Shown piece by piece: positions 25,333 to 35,900 of a stretch of 64,000 nucleotides of DNA. The first letter of the stretch is position 1; every line of letters begins with the position of its first letter. The position numbers and the translations under genes are program-made. Source of the stretch: Myxococcus landrumus (GTDB lineage Bacteria; Myxococcota; Myxococcia; Myxococcales; Myxococcaceae); assembly GCF_017301635.1 (NCBI RefSeq), contig NZ_CP071091.1, positions 9,354,501 through 9,418,500 of the forward strand, written 5' to 3'. Below the pieces are notes generated by a model. That model was not told the DNA's origin. It ran no database searches and was given only the letters and a program-made list of their open reading frames with translations.

Positions 25333-27876
25333 TCAGCCCGGCGCCAGGAATGGCGCCGTGCGGCTGCGGGGCGCGCGTGAGACTTGCGCGGGTGTGCCGG
25401 TGGCGACCACGTGTCCGCCTTCGTCGCCCGCGCCAGGACCCATGTCGATGACCCAGTCGCTCGCGGAGACCACGCGCATGTCGTGCTCCACGAGGATGAC
25501 GGTGTTGCCCGCGTCGACGAGCCCGTCGAGCTGGGCCATCAGCTTGTCCACGTCCGCGGGATGCAGGCCGGTGGTGGGCTCATCCAGGATGTAGAGCGTG
25601 TGGCCTCGCTGGGGGCGCTGAAGCTCCGTCGCCAGCTTGATGCGCTGGGCCTCGCCGCCTGAGAGCTCCGTCGCGGGCTGGCCCAGCCGCAGGTAGCCAA
25701 GCCCCACTTCACGCAGCACGCTCAAGGCCCGCAGCGCGAGGGGCTCCTCGGCGAAGAACGCGTGCGCCGCGTCCACCGTCATGCCCAGCACCTCCGCGAT
25801 GTTCTTCCCCTGGAAGCGCACCTCCAGCGTCTTCTCGTTGTAGCGGGCGCCGTGGCAGGTGGGGCACGGCGCGTAGACGCTGGGCAGGAAGAGCAGCTCG
25901 ACGCTGACGAAGCCCTCACCCTCGCATGTCTCGCAGCGCCCCTTCGCCACGTTGAAGGAGAACCTCCCGGCGTCGTACTTGCGGGTCCGGGCGGCGGGGG
26001 TCGCCGCGAAGAGCTTGCGCACGTGGTCGAACAGGCCCGTGTACGTCGCGAGGTTGGAGCGAGGCGTGCGGCCGATGGGCTTCTGATCCACTCGCACCAG
26101 ACGATGGATGCCCTCCAGTCCCTCGGTGATGCGCCCGCCCGTGGTCCGCACCTGGGTGCGCTCCAGCGGCTCTCCTTCCTCCTCTTCCTCGACGGGCTCG
26201 TGGCCCAGGTGCGCGGAGACCAGCTCCACCAGGACCTGGCTCACCAGGCTGGACTTGCCGGAGCCGGAGATGCCCGTGACGGTGGTGAAGACGCCCAGCG
26301 GGAAGTCGACGTCCAGGCCATGCAGGTTGTTGCGGCTGACACCTCGCATGCGCAGCCAGCCACGAGGCGCACGAGGGGGGCGGGCGCGTGGGGGCTCGGC
26401 TCCGAAGAGATAGCGCCGCGTCTGGGAGGCTTCGACCTCCTGGAGTCCGTCGAGTGGTCCGCTGTAGAGGACCTGGCCGCCTTGCTCACCCGCGGCGGGG
26501 CCCACGTCCACCACCCAGTCCGCGTGGCGGATGACGTCCACCTCGTGCTCCACGACGAACAAGGAGTTGCCCGCGGCCTTCAGCGAGTCGAGCGCCTTGA
26601 GCAGGGATTGGGTGTCCGCGGGGTGCAGGCCCGCGGAGGGCTCGTCCAGCACGTACACCACGCCGAACAGGTTGGAGCGGACCTGGGTGGCGAGCCTCAG
26701 TCGTTGCAGCTCCCCAGGAGAGAGCGTGGGCGTGGAGCGCTCCAGCGAGAGATAGCCCAGCCCCAATCCCATCAGGACGTGCAGCCTCGCCACCAGGTCC
26801 TTGGCGATGCGCTCCGTGACGAGTGCCTTCTCGGGGTGCTCCCGCGTGAGCTTCTTCAACGAGAAGGCGGTCCCCTCCGCGTAGGGACGCAGCACCGCTT
26901 CGACGCGCTTGAGCGGCAGCCGTGACAGCTCGCCGTAGTCCATGCCCGCGAAGGTGACGGACAGGGACTCCGGGCGCAGGCGCTTGCCGTGGCACACGGG
27001 GCACTCGCCGCTCTCCATGTAGCGAGAGACGCGCTTCTTGATGAGCGCGCTCTGCGTCGTGGCGAAGGACTGGAGCACATAGCGTCGCGCGCTGGAGAAG
27101 GTCCCCATGTAGCTGGGAGGCGCCTTGCGCTTGAGTGCCTGGCGCGTCTGTGCGGGCGTCAACCCCGCGTAGACGGGGACGGTTGGCTGCTCGTCCGTGA
27201 AGAGAATCCAGTCGCGCTCTTTCTTGGGCAGCTCCCGCCAGGGCCGGTCCACGTCGTAGCCAAGCGTCACCAGGATGTCGCGCAGGTTCTGTCCGTGCCA
27301 CGCGGGCGGCCAACCGGCGATGGCCCGCTCACGGATGGTGAGCGAGTCATCGGGGACGAGGGAGCGCTCGGTGACTTCGTAGACACGTCCCAGTCCATGA
27401 CAGTTCGGGCACGCGCCCGCGGGCGTGTTGGGCGAGAAGGCGTCGGAGTCGAGGTGGCGCTGGTTCGCCGGGTAGGTTCCCGCGCGCGAGTAGAGCAGGC
27501 GCAGTGAGTTCGAGAGCGTCGTCACGCTGCCCACGGACGAGCGGGTCGTCGGCGCGCCCCGGTGTTGTTGCAAGGCCACGGCGGGCGGGAGTCCGTCGAT
27601 GGAGTCCACCTCGGGATTCCCCGCGGGGTCGATGAGCCGCCGGGCATACGGGGCGACGGACTCGAAGTAGCGGCGCTGGGCCTCGGCGTAGAGCGTGCCG
27701 AAGGCGAGGGACGACTTGCCAGAGCCGGACACCCCCGTGAAGACGACCAGGGCATCGCGCGGCAGGTCGACGTCCACGTCCTTCAGGTTGTGCTCCCGGG
27801 CGCCTCGGACCTGGACGTAACCTGTCCGTGAGTCGGAGGCGGGCGCTGCGCTGGGCGGACGGCGGGGACGGCTCAT
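25333..27876 (-). CDS. UvrA2-type excinuclease ABC subunit A family ATPase
   Basis: An 847-residue protein with two ABC ATPase units of the UvrA family. The first Walker A is GVSGSGKS (48-55) after the typical AREHNLKDVDV; the signatures are LSPGELQRL and LSGGEAQRI, and the second Walker B is YILDEPTTGLHP. Zinc knuckles CPVCHGKRL and CETCEGEG...CPTCHG are present. At about 850 residues it is shorter than UvrA (about 940-970), as expected of UvrA2 proteins, which lack most of the damage-binding insert and are linked to drug and DNA-damage tolerance. The ATG at 27876 follows GAGGAG by seven bases. Role in repair or resistance is inferred from the family. Confidence 0.9.
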   Translation of the reverse strand: MSRPRRPPSAAPASDSRTGYVQVRGAREHNLKDVDVDLPRDALVVFTGVSGSGKSSLAFGTLYAEAQRRYFESVAPYARRLIDPAGNPEVDSIDGLPPAVALQQHRGAPTTRSSVGSVTTLSNSLRLLYSRAGTYPANQRHLDSDAFSPNTPAGACPNCHGLGRVYEVTERSLVPDDSLTIRERAIAGWPPAWHGQNLRDILVTLGYDVDRPWRELPKKERDWILFTDEQPTVPVYAGLTPAQTRQALKRKAPPSYMGTFSSARRYVLQSFATTQSALIKKRVSRYMESGECPVCHGKRLRPESLSVTFAGMDYGELSRLPLKRVEAVLRPYAEGTAFSLKKLTREHPEKALVTERIAKDLVARLHVLMGLGLGYLSLERSTPTLSPGELQRLRLATQVRSNLFGVVYVLDEPSAGLHPADTQSLLKALDSLKAAGNSLFVVEHEVDVIRHADWVVDVGPAAGEQGGQVLYSGPLDGLQEVEASQTRRYLFGAEPPRARPPRAPRGWLRMRGVSRNNLHGLDVDFPLGVFTTVTGISGSGKSSLVSQVLVELVSAHLGHEPVEEEEEGEPLERTQVRTTGGRITEGLEGIHRLVRVDQKPIGRTPRSNLATYTGLFDHVRKLFAATPAARTRKYDAGRFSFNVAKGRCETCEGEGFVSVELLFLPSVYAPCPTCHGARYNEKTLEVRFQGKNIAEVLGMTVDAAHAFFAEEPLALRALSVLREVGLGYLRLGQPATELSGGEAQRIKLATELQRPQRGHTLYILDEPTTGLHPADVDKLMAQLDGLVDAGNTVILVEHDMRVVSASDWVIDMGPGAGDEGGHVVATGTPAQVSRAPRSRTAPFLAPG
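25339..25358 (+). terminator. Hairpin between convergent nuclease and uvrA2 genes
   Basis: CGGCGCCA, tetraloop GGAA, TGGCGCCG: an 8-bp perfect stem 13 bp after the nuclease stop and inside the last codons of the convergent uvrA2-like gene. It probably ends the nuclease transcript. The GNRA-type loop makes the RNA form stable. Confidence 0.6.
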
Positions 27877-28198
27877 GAGGGGCTCCTCGCGGTGTCCTAC
27901 CGAATGTGGGGCCACCTGGCACGACGGGCCTGCCTTCGCATGGCCTGGACCTGGCGGGCCGGTTGGGGCTCGGTGAGGTCCCGGGCTTCGTGGTACAGGA
28001 GAGGACAGTGGCGCGCGGTCTCCGCGCTCTCTCGGAATCACGGCCCCTCATGCGCACGGACTCCTCGGTACTCCTGCTGGGCTTTGCTGGCGCGAGTGCG
28101 CGCCGCCTCGTCGCGGACGGCTCATCGCGGAGCCCGCGGGGAAGGGGAGTCGCCCGTCCGGCGCATGGACTCACGGGCTCGGCGTAGGGGAGGCCCGG
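27877..28198. other. Divergent intergenic region, no gene seen
   Basis: A 322-bp region between the divergent uvrA2-like gene and the sigma-factor gene. I found no convincing coding frame, RNA gene or strong inverted repeat. It should hold both promoters, but no motif is clear enough to call. Confidence 0.5.
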
Positions 28199-29095
28199 AT
28201 GGTGGTGAGTCCCTCCGAAGACGCCTTCGACGTCCTGCTGCATGCGATGGGAGCGCCTGGGGCCTCTCGTCTCCGCGGCCATCCCGGAGCGCGCGAGGCC
28301 GTGTCGCGTGCGCTCGAGGAGGCCGCGTCACTCCAGGGCGCCGCGCCCGAACCCAATGCCTTCGCGAGGCATCTGGGCACGCAGCTCGCGCGCTCGGAGG
28401 AGCCGGGGCTCGCGCTGGAGCAGTTGCACGCCCGGGACCTCGCGCTCGCGCTCGCGTGTGTGGAAGGGCTTACGGGCGCGGATGCACGATTGGAAAAGGA
28501 GGTCCTCCAGAAGTTGAGGGTGCCGCTGGCGCGCATCCATCCCTCACCGGCGTTCGCGGATGAGGTGCTTCAAGCGCTCCGGTCGAATCTCCTGATGCCT
28601 CGCGAGGACGCACCGCCACGGCTGCTGGGCTATGCGGGAGTGGGTTCGTTGCTGCATTGGGTGAACATCACGGCGGTGCGGCTCGCGCTGCGCATGCGCA
28701 AGGCGCATGGCGATGAATCCCTCGTCGAGGCGGAGGTGCTCGCCGCGCATCCGTCGCCCGGGGGCTTGGAGCTGAGCTTCATCCGCGAGGACTCGCGAGC
28801 ACACGTGCGCGCCGCGTTCGTCCGGGCCGTGGCCTCGCTGGATGACGAGGACCGGGAGTTGCTCCGGCTGCACTTCGTCGAACGTCTCTCGTTGGAGCGG
28901 ATGGGGACGCTGTTCGGCTTGCACAAGTCGACGCTGTCGCGCCGGCTCTCCGGGGTGCAGGCGCTGCTGGAGAAGCGGACCCGGCGCGTGTTGTCGGAGC
29001 GGCTGTCGCTGCGCGAGGAGGAGCTGGAGAGCCTGATGCGCGCGATTCACGGTCGGCTGGACTTGAGCCTCTCGGGATTGTTGGGAGGGCGATGA
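28199..29095 (+). CDS. RNA polymerase sigma-70 family factor, divergent type
   Basis: A 298-residue regulator. The C-terminal part has an ECF-type region 4: LDDEDRELLRLHFVERLSLERMGTLF, then HKSTLSRRLSGVQ, a helix-turn-helix that reads the -35 element. The N-terminal 150 residues are helical and only weakly resemble region 2 (LLHWVNITAVRLALRMRKA), so it belongs to the divergent sigma-like group common beside kinase genes in myxobacteria. GGGGAGG precedes the ATG at 28199. The stop overlaps the kinase start (ATGA), so the two products are made together and probably interact. Confidence 0.78.
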   Translation: MVVSPSEDAFDVLLHAMGAPGASRLRGHPGAREAVSRALEEAASLQGAAPEPNAFARHLGTQLARSEEPGLALEQLHARDLALALACVEGLTGADARLEKEVLQKLRVPLARIHPSPAFADEVLQALRSNLLMPREDAPPRLLGYAGVGSLLHWVNITAVRLALRMRKAHGDESLVEAEVLAAHPSPGGLELSFIREDSRAHVRAAFVRAVASLDDEDRELLRLHFVERLSLERMGTLFGLHKSTLSRRLSGVQALLEKRTRRVLSERLSLREEELESLMRAIHGRLDLSLSGLLGGR

Positions 29096-32000
29096 TGACG
29101 TGCCCGGATGAGGACACGCTCGCGCGATATGTGAATGGGGTGCTCGCGCCCGAGGCGACGCGAGACGTGCGGACGCATGTGACGGGGTGCTCCGAGTGCC
29201 GGGGTGTGCTCGCCGCGTTGAGCGCGCTCGAGGCTCCGGTGTCGGGACCACTCGTCACCGGGACGCGCGTGGGGCGCTACGTGGTGCTGGGGTTGCTGGG
29301 GGAGGGCGGCATGGGACGTGTGCATGCCGCGTATGACCCGGAGCTGGACCGCAAGGTGGCGCTCAAGCTGCTCAATCTCGAGCGGCTCCGGGAGGGCACG
29401 CTCACGGAGGCGCGACAGCGGCTGGAGCGCGAAGCACGCACCATGGCGCGGCTGTCCCATCCCCATGTCGCGAGCCTTCACGACGTGGGCGAGTACCAGG
29501 GACAGCTCTTCCTGGTGATGGAGCTGGTCGAGGGCGGCACGCTGCGGCGGTGGCTGCTGGAGAAGCCGCGCTCACGGCGGGAGGTGCTCGCTCGCTTCAT
29601 CCAGGCGGCGGAGGGGCTCGCGGCCACGCACGCGCTGGGCATCGTCCATCGCGACTTCAAGCCCGACAACGTCCTGTTGACGAAGGACGGGCAGGTCCGC
29701 ATCACCGACTTCGGCTTGTCCAATGTGACGGGAGTTTCATCCGCGCGGCTGGAGGCGGGAGCCGCCGTCGCGGGCACCGAGCGCCTCACCGTCACGGGGG
29801 CGCTGCTGGGAACCCCCGCGTATGGCTCGCCGGAGCAGCTTCGGGGAGAGCGGGGCGATGCGCGCTCGGACCAGTTCGCCTTCTGTGTCGCGCTCTACGA
29901 GGCGCTCAACGGACAGCGTCCCTTCGAAGGCTCCACACACGAGGAGCTCCTGTCGGCGATGGAGCGGCAGGCCATCCGGCCCGAGCAACCCGGAGTCCCG
30001 GGTTGGCTCAAGGCCCTGGTCCGTCGCGGTCTCTCCGCGGACCCGTCGCGGCGCTTCGAGTCGATGGAGGCCCTGCGTGCCCGGCTCGCGCGTGATGCGG
30101 GAGCCTGGCGCCGCACGCTGGTCACCGCGGTGGTGGGCGGCGGGCTGGTCGGGGCCGCGTTCCTCGCATGGGGCCACGCCTCGGCGCCACCTCGGGAGAC
30201 GTGTCACGGAAGCGAGCGGCACCTCGTGGGCGTCTGGGATGCGCCTCTGCGTGAGTCGACCCGTCAGGCCTTCCTGAAGACGGGGGCTCCCGCGGCCGAG
30301 GCCTCGTTCCAGGCCGTGGCCTCCGCGTTGGACCGGTGGACCCAGGACTGGACGCGCGCGCACCAGGCCGCATGTGAGGCGACGCGCGTCTTCGGCGAGC
30401 AGTCCGAAGCGGCACTCGGACTCCGGATGACGTGCCTGGACCAGCGGCTGGGCGAGCTCGGCCGGCTGACGGTGGCGTTGCAGGGCGCGGACACTCGCAC
30501 GGTGGAGCGAGGCTTCGCGTTGGGCACCTCGCTGGGAGGCGTCTCCCGCTGCGCCGACGTGAGGACGTTGCAGGAGGCGGTCTCTCCGCCAGAGGACACC
30601 GTGGCGCGTGCGGAGGTCGAGGCGGTGCGCGCTGCTCTCGCGAAGGCGGGGGCGGAGCTGCTCGCGGGGCATGCCTCGGAGGCGCTCAAGGTGGCCCTGC
30701 CCGCCAGGGAGCGCGCGCTGCTCACCCGTCACCGGCCGCTGGAGGCGGAGGCCCACCTGCTCTGTGGTCGTCTCCAGGAAGAGGCGGGGGCCTTCGAGGA
30801 CGCGAGAGGGTCGCTGTCGCGCGGTGCGCTCGCGGCGGAAGCGGGCCGCCACCTGGGCGTGCTCGCGCGACTGCTTCATGCCCAGGCGTGGTTGATGGGG
30901 CATGACCTGAGAAGGGTCGAGGAGGCGTGGCCCTTCCTCCATCGAGCGCGCGCGGTGGCCGAGACGCTGCGGGACGCCGAGCTCGACACCTTGCTGGACC
31001 ATGTCCAGGCGGAGCTGCTGGAGCAGGAGGGACGCTTCGCGGAAGCGGAGCCGCTCTTGCGCAAGTCGCTGGACGCGGCCACCGCGCGAGGCCAGGTGCT
31101 CGCCCGCGCGGAGCTGAACGGCCGGTTGGGGATTCTCGCCCGGCACCAGGGGCGGCTGCTCGACGCGAAGCGCTGGCAGGAGGAGGCCCTCCAGCTCCAT
31201 GAGGCGCTGCATGGCGCGGAGCACCCGCACACGGGCGTGGCGCTGCTGAACCTCGGCGGAACGCTGGCCCACCTGGGAGAGCTCACGCGCGCGGAGGCGA
31301 GCCTCCAGCGAGCCCTCGCCATCCATCGCTGGTCGCTGGGGGAAGACCACCTCGCGGTGGCCCGGACGCTGTCCAATCTGGCCATCATCTACTTCGAGTG
31401 GGGCCACGGCGCGCAGGCGCGAGAGGCCGCGGAGACGAGCCTGTCCGTGGCGCGCAAGAGCGTGGGACCCGAGAGCCCCTTGCTGATGGGCATGGAGTCG
31501 AACCGGCTGGGGGTGTTGGGAGAGCTGGGGGCGCGAGAGGAGGAACTGGCGCAGGCGCGGCGCAGCCTGCTCCACCACCAGCGCGTCTATGGCGCCCACC
31601 ATCCCGAAGTGGCGCTGGACGCGCATGAAGTGGGGCGCCTCTTGCGCCTCCTGGGCCGTGCGCGAGAGGCACGGGGCTTTCACGCGCAAGGTGTCTCGCT
31701 CCAGGAGCCATTGCTCTCGAAGGGGCAGGTGGAGGGCGAGGGCTTGCGCTCCCTCGCGGATGCCTTGCTGTTCCTGGGGCGGGTGGACGAGGCGCGGACC
31801 CATGCGCAGAGCGCGCTGGCGAAGCTGGAGCGAGACCAGGGCCCCTCGTCACCGGAGCGCATCAAGACGCTGTTGTTGCTGGGAGACATCCACCTCGCCC
31901 GAGGCAGTCCCGCTGAGGCCCTGGCACCCTTGAGGACAGGGCTGGATGCGCTCGCGGCGCAGCAGGTGGTCTCCGCACAGGTGCCCTTGATGCGACGGCG

Positions 32001-32148
32001 TCTGGCCCAGGCCCTGCGACTGACGGGCGCGGGCGCGGAGGCGTGCCAGGAAGCGGCGCGGGCCTGGTCGGAGCTGGAGCCCTGGCGGAGGGCCTACGCG
32101 CAGGAGACCTCGGACGCGCGGGCCGAGCTGGGCCACTGTCCCAGGTAG
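29092..32148 (+). CDS. Zinc-finger anti-sigma/Ser-Thr kinase/TPR fusion
   Basis: A 1,018-residue signalling protein. The first 50 residues carry an anti-sigma-type zinc motif HVTGCSEC (His29, Cys33, Cys36). The kinase domain (about 60-330) has GEGGMGRV at 70-77, Lys92, the catalytic HRDFKPDN with Asp188, and DFG with Asp206, so it should be active. A transmembrane helix (about 342-362) separates it from a C-terminal part rich in TPR repeats (about 520-1000), which would lie outside the cytoplasm. The coupled upstream sigma factor is the obvious partner of the zinc finger. The likely logic is that an external signal through the TPR part changes kinase or anti-sigma activity; that is inference. 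Confidence 0.88.
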   Translation: MMTCPDEDTLARYVNGVLAPEATRDVRTHVTGCSECRGVLAALSALEAPVSGPLVTGTRVGRYVVLGLLGEGGMGRVHAAYDPELDRKVALKLLNLERLREGTLTEARQRLEREARTMARLSHPHVASLHDVGEYQGQLFLVMELVEGGTLRRWLLEKPRSRREVLARFIQAAEGLAATHALGIVHRDFKPDNVLLTKDGQVRITDFGLSNVTGVSSARLEAGAAVAGTERLTVTGALLGTPAYGSPEQLRGERGDARSDQFAFCVALYEALNGQRPFEGSTHEELLSAMERQAIRPEQPGVPGWLKALVRRGLSADPSRRFESMEALRARLARDAGAWRRTLVTAVVGGGLVGAAFLAWGHASAPPRETCHGSERHLVGVWDAPLRESTRQAFLKTGAPAAEASFQAVASALDRWTQDWTRAHQAACEATRVFGEQSEAALGLRMTCLDQRLGELGRLTVALQGADTRTVERGFALGTSLGGVSRCADVRTLQEAVSPPEDTVARAEVEAVRAALAKAGAELLAGHASEALKVALPARERALLTRHRPLEAEAHLLCGRLQEEAGAFEDARGSLSRGALAAEAGRHLGVLARLLHAQAWLMGHDLRRVEEAWPFLHRARAVAETLRDAELDTLLDHVQAELLEQEGRFAEAEPLLRKSLDAATARGQVLARAELNGRLGILARHQGRLLDAKRWQEEALQLHEALHGAEHPHTGVALLNLGGTLAHLGELTRAEASLQRALAIHRWSLGEDHLAVARTLSNLAIIYFEWGHGAQAREAAETSLSVARKSVGPESPLLMGMESNRLGVLGELGAREEELAQARRSLLHHQRVYGAHHPEVALDAHEVGRLLRLLGRAREARGFHAQGVSLQEPLLSKGQVEGEGLRSLADALLFLGRVDEARTHAQSALAKLERDQGPSSPERIKTLLLLGDIHLARGSPAEALAPLRTGLDALAAQQVVSAQVPLMRRRLAQALRLTGAGAEACQEAARAWSELEPWRRAYAQETSDARAELGHCPR

Positions 32149-32231
32149 CTGTCGATTCCCTGCAACACCCAGGTCCGGCGTGTCTCCTCTCCATGGGGCC
32201 GGGTTTCCCCATGGATTTTCGTGAGGACGAT

Positions 32232-32822
32232 ATGAAGACAGCGACGTGTTTCCTGGTGGTTCTCTCCCTGCTGGCGGTGGGCTGCGGCAACTCCGACGAC
32301 GGCGAGGATGGCGGTGGTGGTGGCGGAGGCGGCGGAGGGACCGCGCTCCAGTGCTCCGCCGTCGGCTGGTGCTCGAACTGGTACCCGCCCGTCCGGGAGG
32401 TGGCGAGTCCTCCGCCGCTGACGGGGGGCACGTTGCGCGACGGCCTCTACCGCATGGAGCAGGGCTCCCACCACTCGCAGGCCCTGCTCATCCAGGGGAA
32501 GTCCATCCTCCTCATCGGGAGGTCCTGGAGCAACTTCGTGGGCACCTGGAAGGCGGACGGCGGCAAGCTGACCGTCTCGGTGACGGGCAACTGCGATGAG
32601 CTCGAGGAGAAGCGGATGACGACCGAGTTCACCTATGCCTTCGCCACCCAGGGGAACACCGTCTACCTCCAGGACCTGGACACCGAGGGCAGGCCCGTCC
32701 TGGGGTTCCACAAGGTGAGCTCGCTGTGTGAGGAGAACGCCACCTTCGTCTGCAACTCACGCATCTGCACCTGCGTCACGACGACGAACAAGCCCCTCAC
32801 GGGGCAGCCCTCCTGCGGCTGA
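32232..32822 (+). CDS. Hypothetical lipoprotein with poly-glycine linker
   Basis: A 196-residue lipoprotein (signal MKTATCFLVVLSLLAVGC, Cys18). After the lipidated Cys come an acidic stretch and a run of ten glycines (by conceptual translation), then a folded domain with several cysteines (CSAVGWCSNW; GNCDEL; SSLCEENATFVCNSRICTC) and a beta-rich middle (GTWKADGGKLTVSVTG). The Cys pattern suggests disulfide bonds, fitting a surface or periplasmic location. I do not recognise the family. ATG at 32232 is set by the signal peptide; a GAGGACGAT stretch serves as a weak ribosome site. Confidence 0.72.
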   Translation: MKTATCFLVVLSLLAVGCGNSDDGEDGGGGGGGGGGTALQCSAVGWCSNWYPPVREVASPPPLTGGTLRDGLYRMEQGSHHSQALLIQGKSILLIGRSWSNFVGTWKADGGKLTVSVTGNCDELEEKRMTTEFTYAFATQGNTVYLQDLDTEGRPVLGFHKVSSLCEENATFVCNSRICTCVTTTNKPLTGQPSCG

Positions 32823-32833
32823 GGAGGTGCCCC
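32801..32833. terminator. Bidirectional hairpin between convergent genes
   Basis: GGGGCA-GC-CCTCCT, loop GCGGCTG, AGGAGG-TGCCCC: two 6-bp stem blocks separated by a two-base bulge. It spans the stop codon of the lipoprotein gene and ends three bases before the stop of the convergent helicase gene, so it can end both transcripts. Confidence 0.6.
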
Positions 32834-32836
32834 GCG

Positions 32837-35800
32837 TCAGTCGAGCAACTGCATCAGGTCCGCGCGGGTGATGGCGGCGCCTCCCGAGGCGCCTCCGAGC
32901 GCGGACTCGAACAGCGCGCGCTTCTTGTCCTGGAGCGTGAGGATCTTCTCCTCCACTGTGCCCTGGGACACCAGCCGGTACACCATGACGGGGCGCTGCT
33001 GTCCGATGCGGTGCGCGCGGTCCGCGGCCTGGTTCTCCACGGAGGGGTTCCACCACGGGTCCACGAGGAACACGTGGTCCGCCGCGGTGAGGTTCAGCCC
33101 CGTGGCGCCCGCCTTGAGCGAGATGAGCATCACGGGCGGGCCCTTCGGGTCCTGGAAGGACTCCGCCACGGCGCCGCGGTTGGAGGTGGAGCCGTCCAGT
33201 CGGATGAAGCCGATGTCGGCCTCGCGCAGCGCGGGCTCGATGAGGTCCAGCATGGACGTCCACTGCGAGAAGACGAGCGCCTTGTGGCCATCCTCCACCG
33301 CCGTCGAGAGCGCCTCCACGAGCGCCTGCACCTTGGACGATGACTTCGCCTGCTGGCCCGGCACGAGCGCCGGGTGGCACGCGGCCTGACGCAGCCGCAG
33401 GAGCGCCTCCAGCGCCTTGAGCACGCTGCCGCCGGCCTCGAGCTGGGACACCACCTCCTCGCGCGTGGCGGAGTACACCGCGTCGTAGACGGCGCGCTCG
33501 TGCTCGCTCAAGGTGACGTGGCGGACGGACTCCGTGCGAGGCGGAAGCTCCGGGGCCACGTCCCGCTTGAGCCTGCGAAGGACGAAGGGCCGGATGCGCG
33601 CGCGCAGCCGCTCCGCCGCGCCCTTCAGGTTGTCACTGACGGGACGCGCCCACCGCTCCTCGAAGTCCTTGCGCCCACCGAGCAGTCCCCGGTTGGCGAA
33701 GTGCATCAGGCTCCACAGCTCCTCCAGCCGGTTCTCGATGGGAGTGCCGCTGAGCGCGAGCCGGAACTGGGCCTCCAGCCCGTAGGCCGCGCGAGCCACC
33801 TGGCTGTCGGGATTCTTGATGGCCTGGGCCTCGTCGAGCACCACCATGTCCCACTGCCGCGCGCCCAGCACCTCCGCGTCCAGGCGCATGAGGGCGTACG
33901 TCGTGAGCGTGACGTCGGCCGTCTCGTCCAGGGAGCGTCCGGGGCCGTGGTAGACGGACACCTTCAGCGAGGGCCGGAAGCGCCGCACCTCCGCGTGCCA
34001 GTTGGGCAGCACGCTGGTGGGGGCGACGACGAGCGTGCCCTTGCCGACCATGCAGATGGTCTGGAGCGTCTTGCCCAGGCCCATGTCGTCCGCGAGCACG
34101 CCGCCCAGCCCCGCCTGCCGCAGGAACGTGAGCCAGCTCACGCCCTGGAGCTGGTACGGGCGCAGCTTCGCCGTGAGGTCCGAGGGGAGCCGAGGCTCGG
34201 GGAGCTTCTCGAAGCCTTGCACCAGGGGCGCCAGCCGCTCCAGGCCCGGCGGGGGTGGATGCTCCAGCTCCTCGCACAGCTCGGTGAGCTGAGGGATGGC
34301 GTGGTTGGCGATTCGCCCATCCGAACCTCGCGCCGCGAGCAGCTCCGCCACCCGGTGACCATGTGACTTCAGCCACTGGGTAGGCAGTGGCGCCCAGCCG
34401 CCCCCCTCCAGGGGAACGAGCCCCAGGCCCTCCTCCCACGCCTTCATCACCGCGCCCGCGTCCACGGTGCGAGGCGCATCCGGCCCCGCGCCCTCCACCT
34501 GGAAGTCGAACGAGAAGCCCACGCTGGGAACACCCGCCGCCGTGGCGCCCGCGTCCACGTTCAGCAAGGGGCGCAGCTTCACGTCGGGACTGACGAAGCG
34601 CGCGGCGTCTCCGGTGAGTCCGCCGCGCCACTTGCGCAGCTTGTCGGCGAGCTGCACGGCCTCCTTGCCCTGCACCGACACCCGCCGCCCGGGGACCATG
34701 TTGAGCTCGTCGCGCAGGCCGTGGACGAGCTGCTGCTCCGCGGCCTCGTTCCGCACGGGCACCGCGCCTTGCAGATACACCATGCGCCCGTTGTCGATGC
34801 GCACGGTGGGCGGTGAGCCGTAGACGAGCGTGGGCAGCACGGAGAGGCCCGCGTCCAGTGGGTCCAGCTCCAGCGAGATGCGCGGCTTGAGCGCGCGGTC
34901 GATGGCGGGCAGCCGCTTGCTCTTCACGTCGACGGGGAGCCGCCGGGCCATCTCCGGCAACACCTTGCCGGTGAGGTCTCCCATCTGGTCGGGGGAGAAG
35001 ACGCGCTCCTGCGGCAGCTTCTCAAGCCGGGAGCCGGTGAGGGTCTGCTCACCCAGACGGAAGAGCACGCCCCCTCCCGCCGCGATGCCCGGGCTGACCA
35101 CCTCCGTGACGCGCGGGTCCCGGTCCACCTTCAGCACCGTCTGCTCGCCCCGGTCCTCCACGGTGACGCGAGGCAGGAGCAGCTCGCTGGACACCGACAC
35201 CAGCATGCCGTCGAAGAGGATGGTGCGCGCGGGCTCCAGCGCCCGCAGCAGCGCCTCCAGCCGTTCCGGAGGCAGGGGGCCGCGCGTGGGTTTGGCGAGC
35301 AGCGCGTCCGCGACGCGGTCACACGGCTCCACCTGGATGCGCGCGGCCTCCACGGGATTGGTCAGCAGCGACGACAGGCTGCGCGCGAGCAGGCGCGCGG
35401 TGTTGTCGGGGCGCACCACCAGCCGTTCGAGCTGGAGCCCTCCCTCCACGCGCTTGAAGCGGTACACCATCCGCTCCGGCTTGGGCGCGGCGCCAGGACG
35501 TGCTCCCGCGGCGGCGGGGCTTGCGGGGGCGCGGGGCGCGGCTGTGGGGCGCGGGGGCGGGGGCGGGGGCGCGCTGGGACGCGGAGACGCGCCTTTCTGG
35601 GAGGCGTGATGGAGGAAGAGGGCGGCGGCGACCACGTGCTCGCACGGGTCCACCTTCCCTCGGCAGTCACACTCCCAGATTTCGTCCTCGGGATAGAGGG
35701 TGGTGGTCACCGGGGCGGGGCGGCCGGTGGCGCGCACGCGCAGCACCGTCTCCTCCTCGCCCACGGACTGCACCGAGACAGCACCCGCGCGAGCGAGGCC

Positions 35801-35872
35801 CATTCCAGCGGACCACGTCTCCGGGCGTGCTTCCTCCTGGATGGCTTCGAGCAGGTCGGCGGTCGCGGACAT
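32837..35872 (-). CDS. SWIM zinc-finger SNF2-family helicase
   Basis: A 1,011-residue SWI/SNF-type ATPase. An N-terminal SWIM zinc motif (Cys68, Cys70, Cys77, His79 in [13 protein letters not shown]) is followed by an Ala/Pro-rich linker and a bacterial SNF2 accessory region. The motor has DDMGLGKT with Lys601 and DEAQ beginning at Asp680; motif VI is seen as [13 protein letters not shown]. Such enzymes translocate on DNA and can strip proteins; bacterial members are linked to RNA polymerase recycling (RapA) or DNA metabolism. It lies 74 bp downstream of the chitinase gene but is separated from it by a strong hairpin. Confidence 0.9.
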   Translation of the reverse strand: MSATADLLEAIQEEARPETWSAGMGLARAGAVSVQSVGEEETVLRVRATGRPAPVTTTLYPEDEIWECDCRGKVDPCEHVVAAALFLHHASQKGASPRPSAPPPPPPRPTAAPRAPASPAAAGARPGAAPKPERMVYRFKRVEGGLQLERLVVRPDNTARLLARSLSSLLTNPVEAARIQVEPCDRVADALLAKPTRGPLPPERLEALLRALEPARTILFDGMLVSVSSELLLPRVTVEDRGEQTVLKVDRDPRVTEVVSPGIAAGGGVLFRLGEQTLTGSRLEKLPQERVFSPDQMGDLTGKVLPEMARRLPVDVKSKRLPAIDRALKPRISLELDPLDAGLSVLPTLVYGSPPTVRIDNGRMVYLQGAVPVRNEAAEQQLVHGLRDELNMVPGRRVSVQGKEAVQLADKLRKWRGGLTGDAARFVSPDVKLRPLLNVDAGATAAGVPSVGFSFDFQVEGAGPDAPRTVDAGAVMKAWEEGLGLVPLEGGGWAPLPTQWLKSHGHRVAELLAARGSDGRIANHAIPQLTELCEELEHPPPPGLERLAPLVQGFEKLPEPRLPSDLTAKLRPYQLQGVSWLTFLRQAGLGGVLADDMGLGKTLQTICMVGKGTLVVAPTSVLPNWHAEVRRFRPSLKVSVYHGPGRSLDETADVTLTTYALMRLDAEVLGARQWDMVVLDEAQAIKNPDSQVARAAYGLEAQFRLALSGTPIENRLEELWSLMHFANRGLLGGRKDFEERWARPVSDNLKGAAERLRARIRPFVLRRLKRDVAPELPPRTESVRHVTLSEHERAVYDAVYSATREEVVSQLEAGGSVLKALEALLRLRQAACHPALVPGQQAKSSSKVQALVEALSTAVEDGHKALVFSQWTSMLDLIEPALREADIGFIRLDGSTSNRGAVAESFQDPKGPPVMLISLKAGATGLNLTAADHVFLVDPWWNPSVENQAADRAHRIGQQRPVMVYRLVSQGTVEEKILTLQDKKRALFESALGGASGGAAITRADLMQLLD

Positions 35873-35900
35873 ACGAGGACCGCCTCCCTAGCGCCGTGGC

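Noticed and set aside
32310-32345. Simple GGT/GGC repeat as a possible microsatellite element
   Set aside because: It encodes the poly-Gly linker of the lipoprotein; no sign of independent function.
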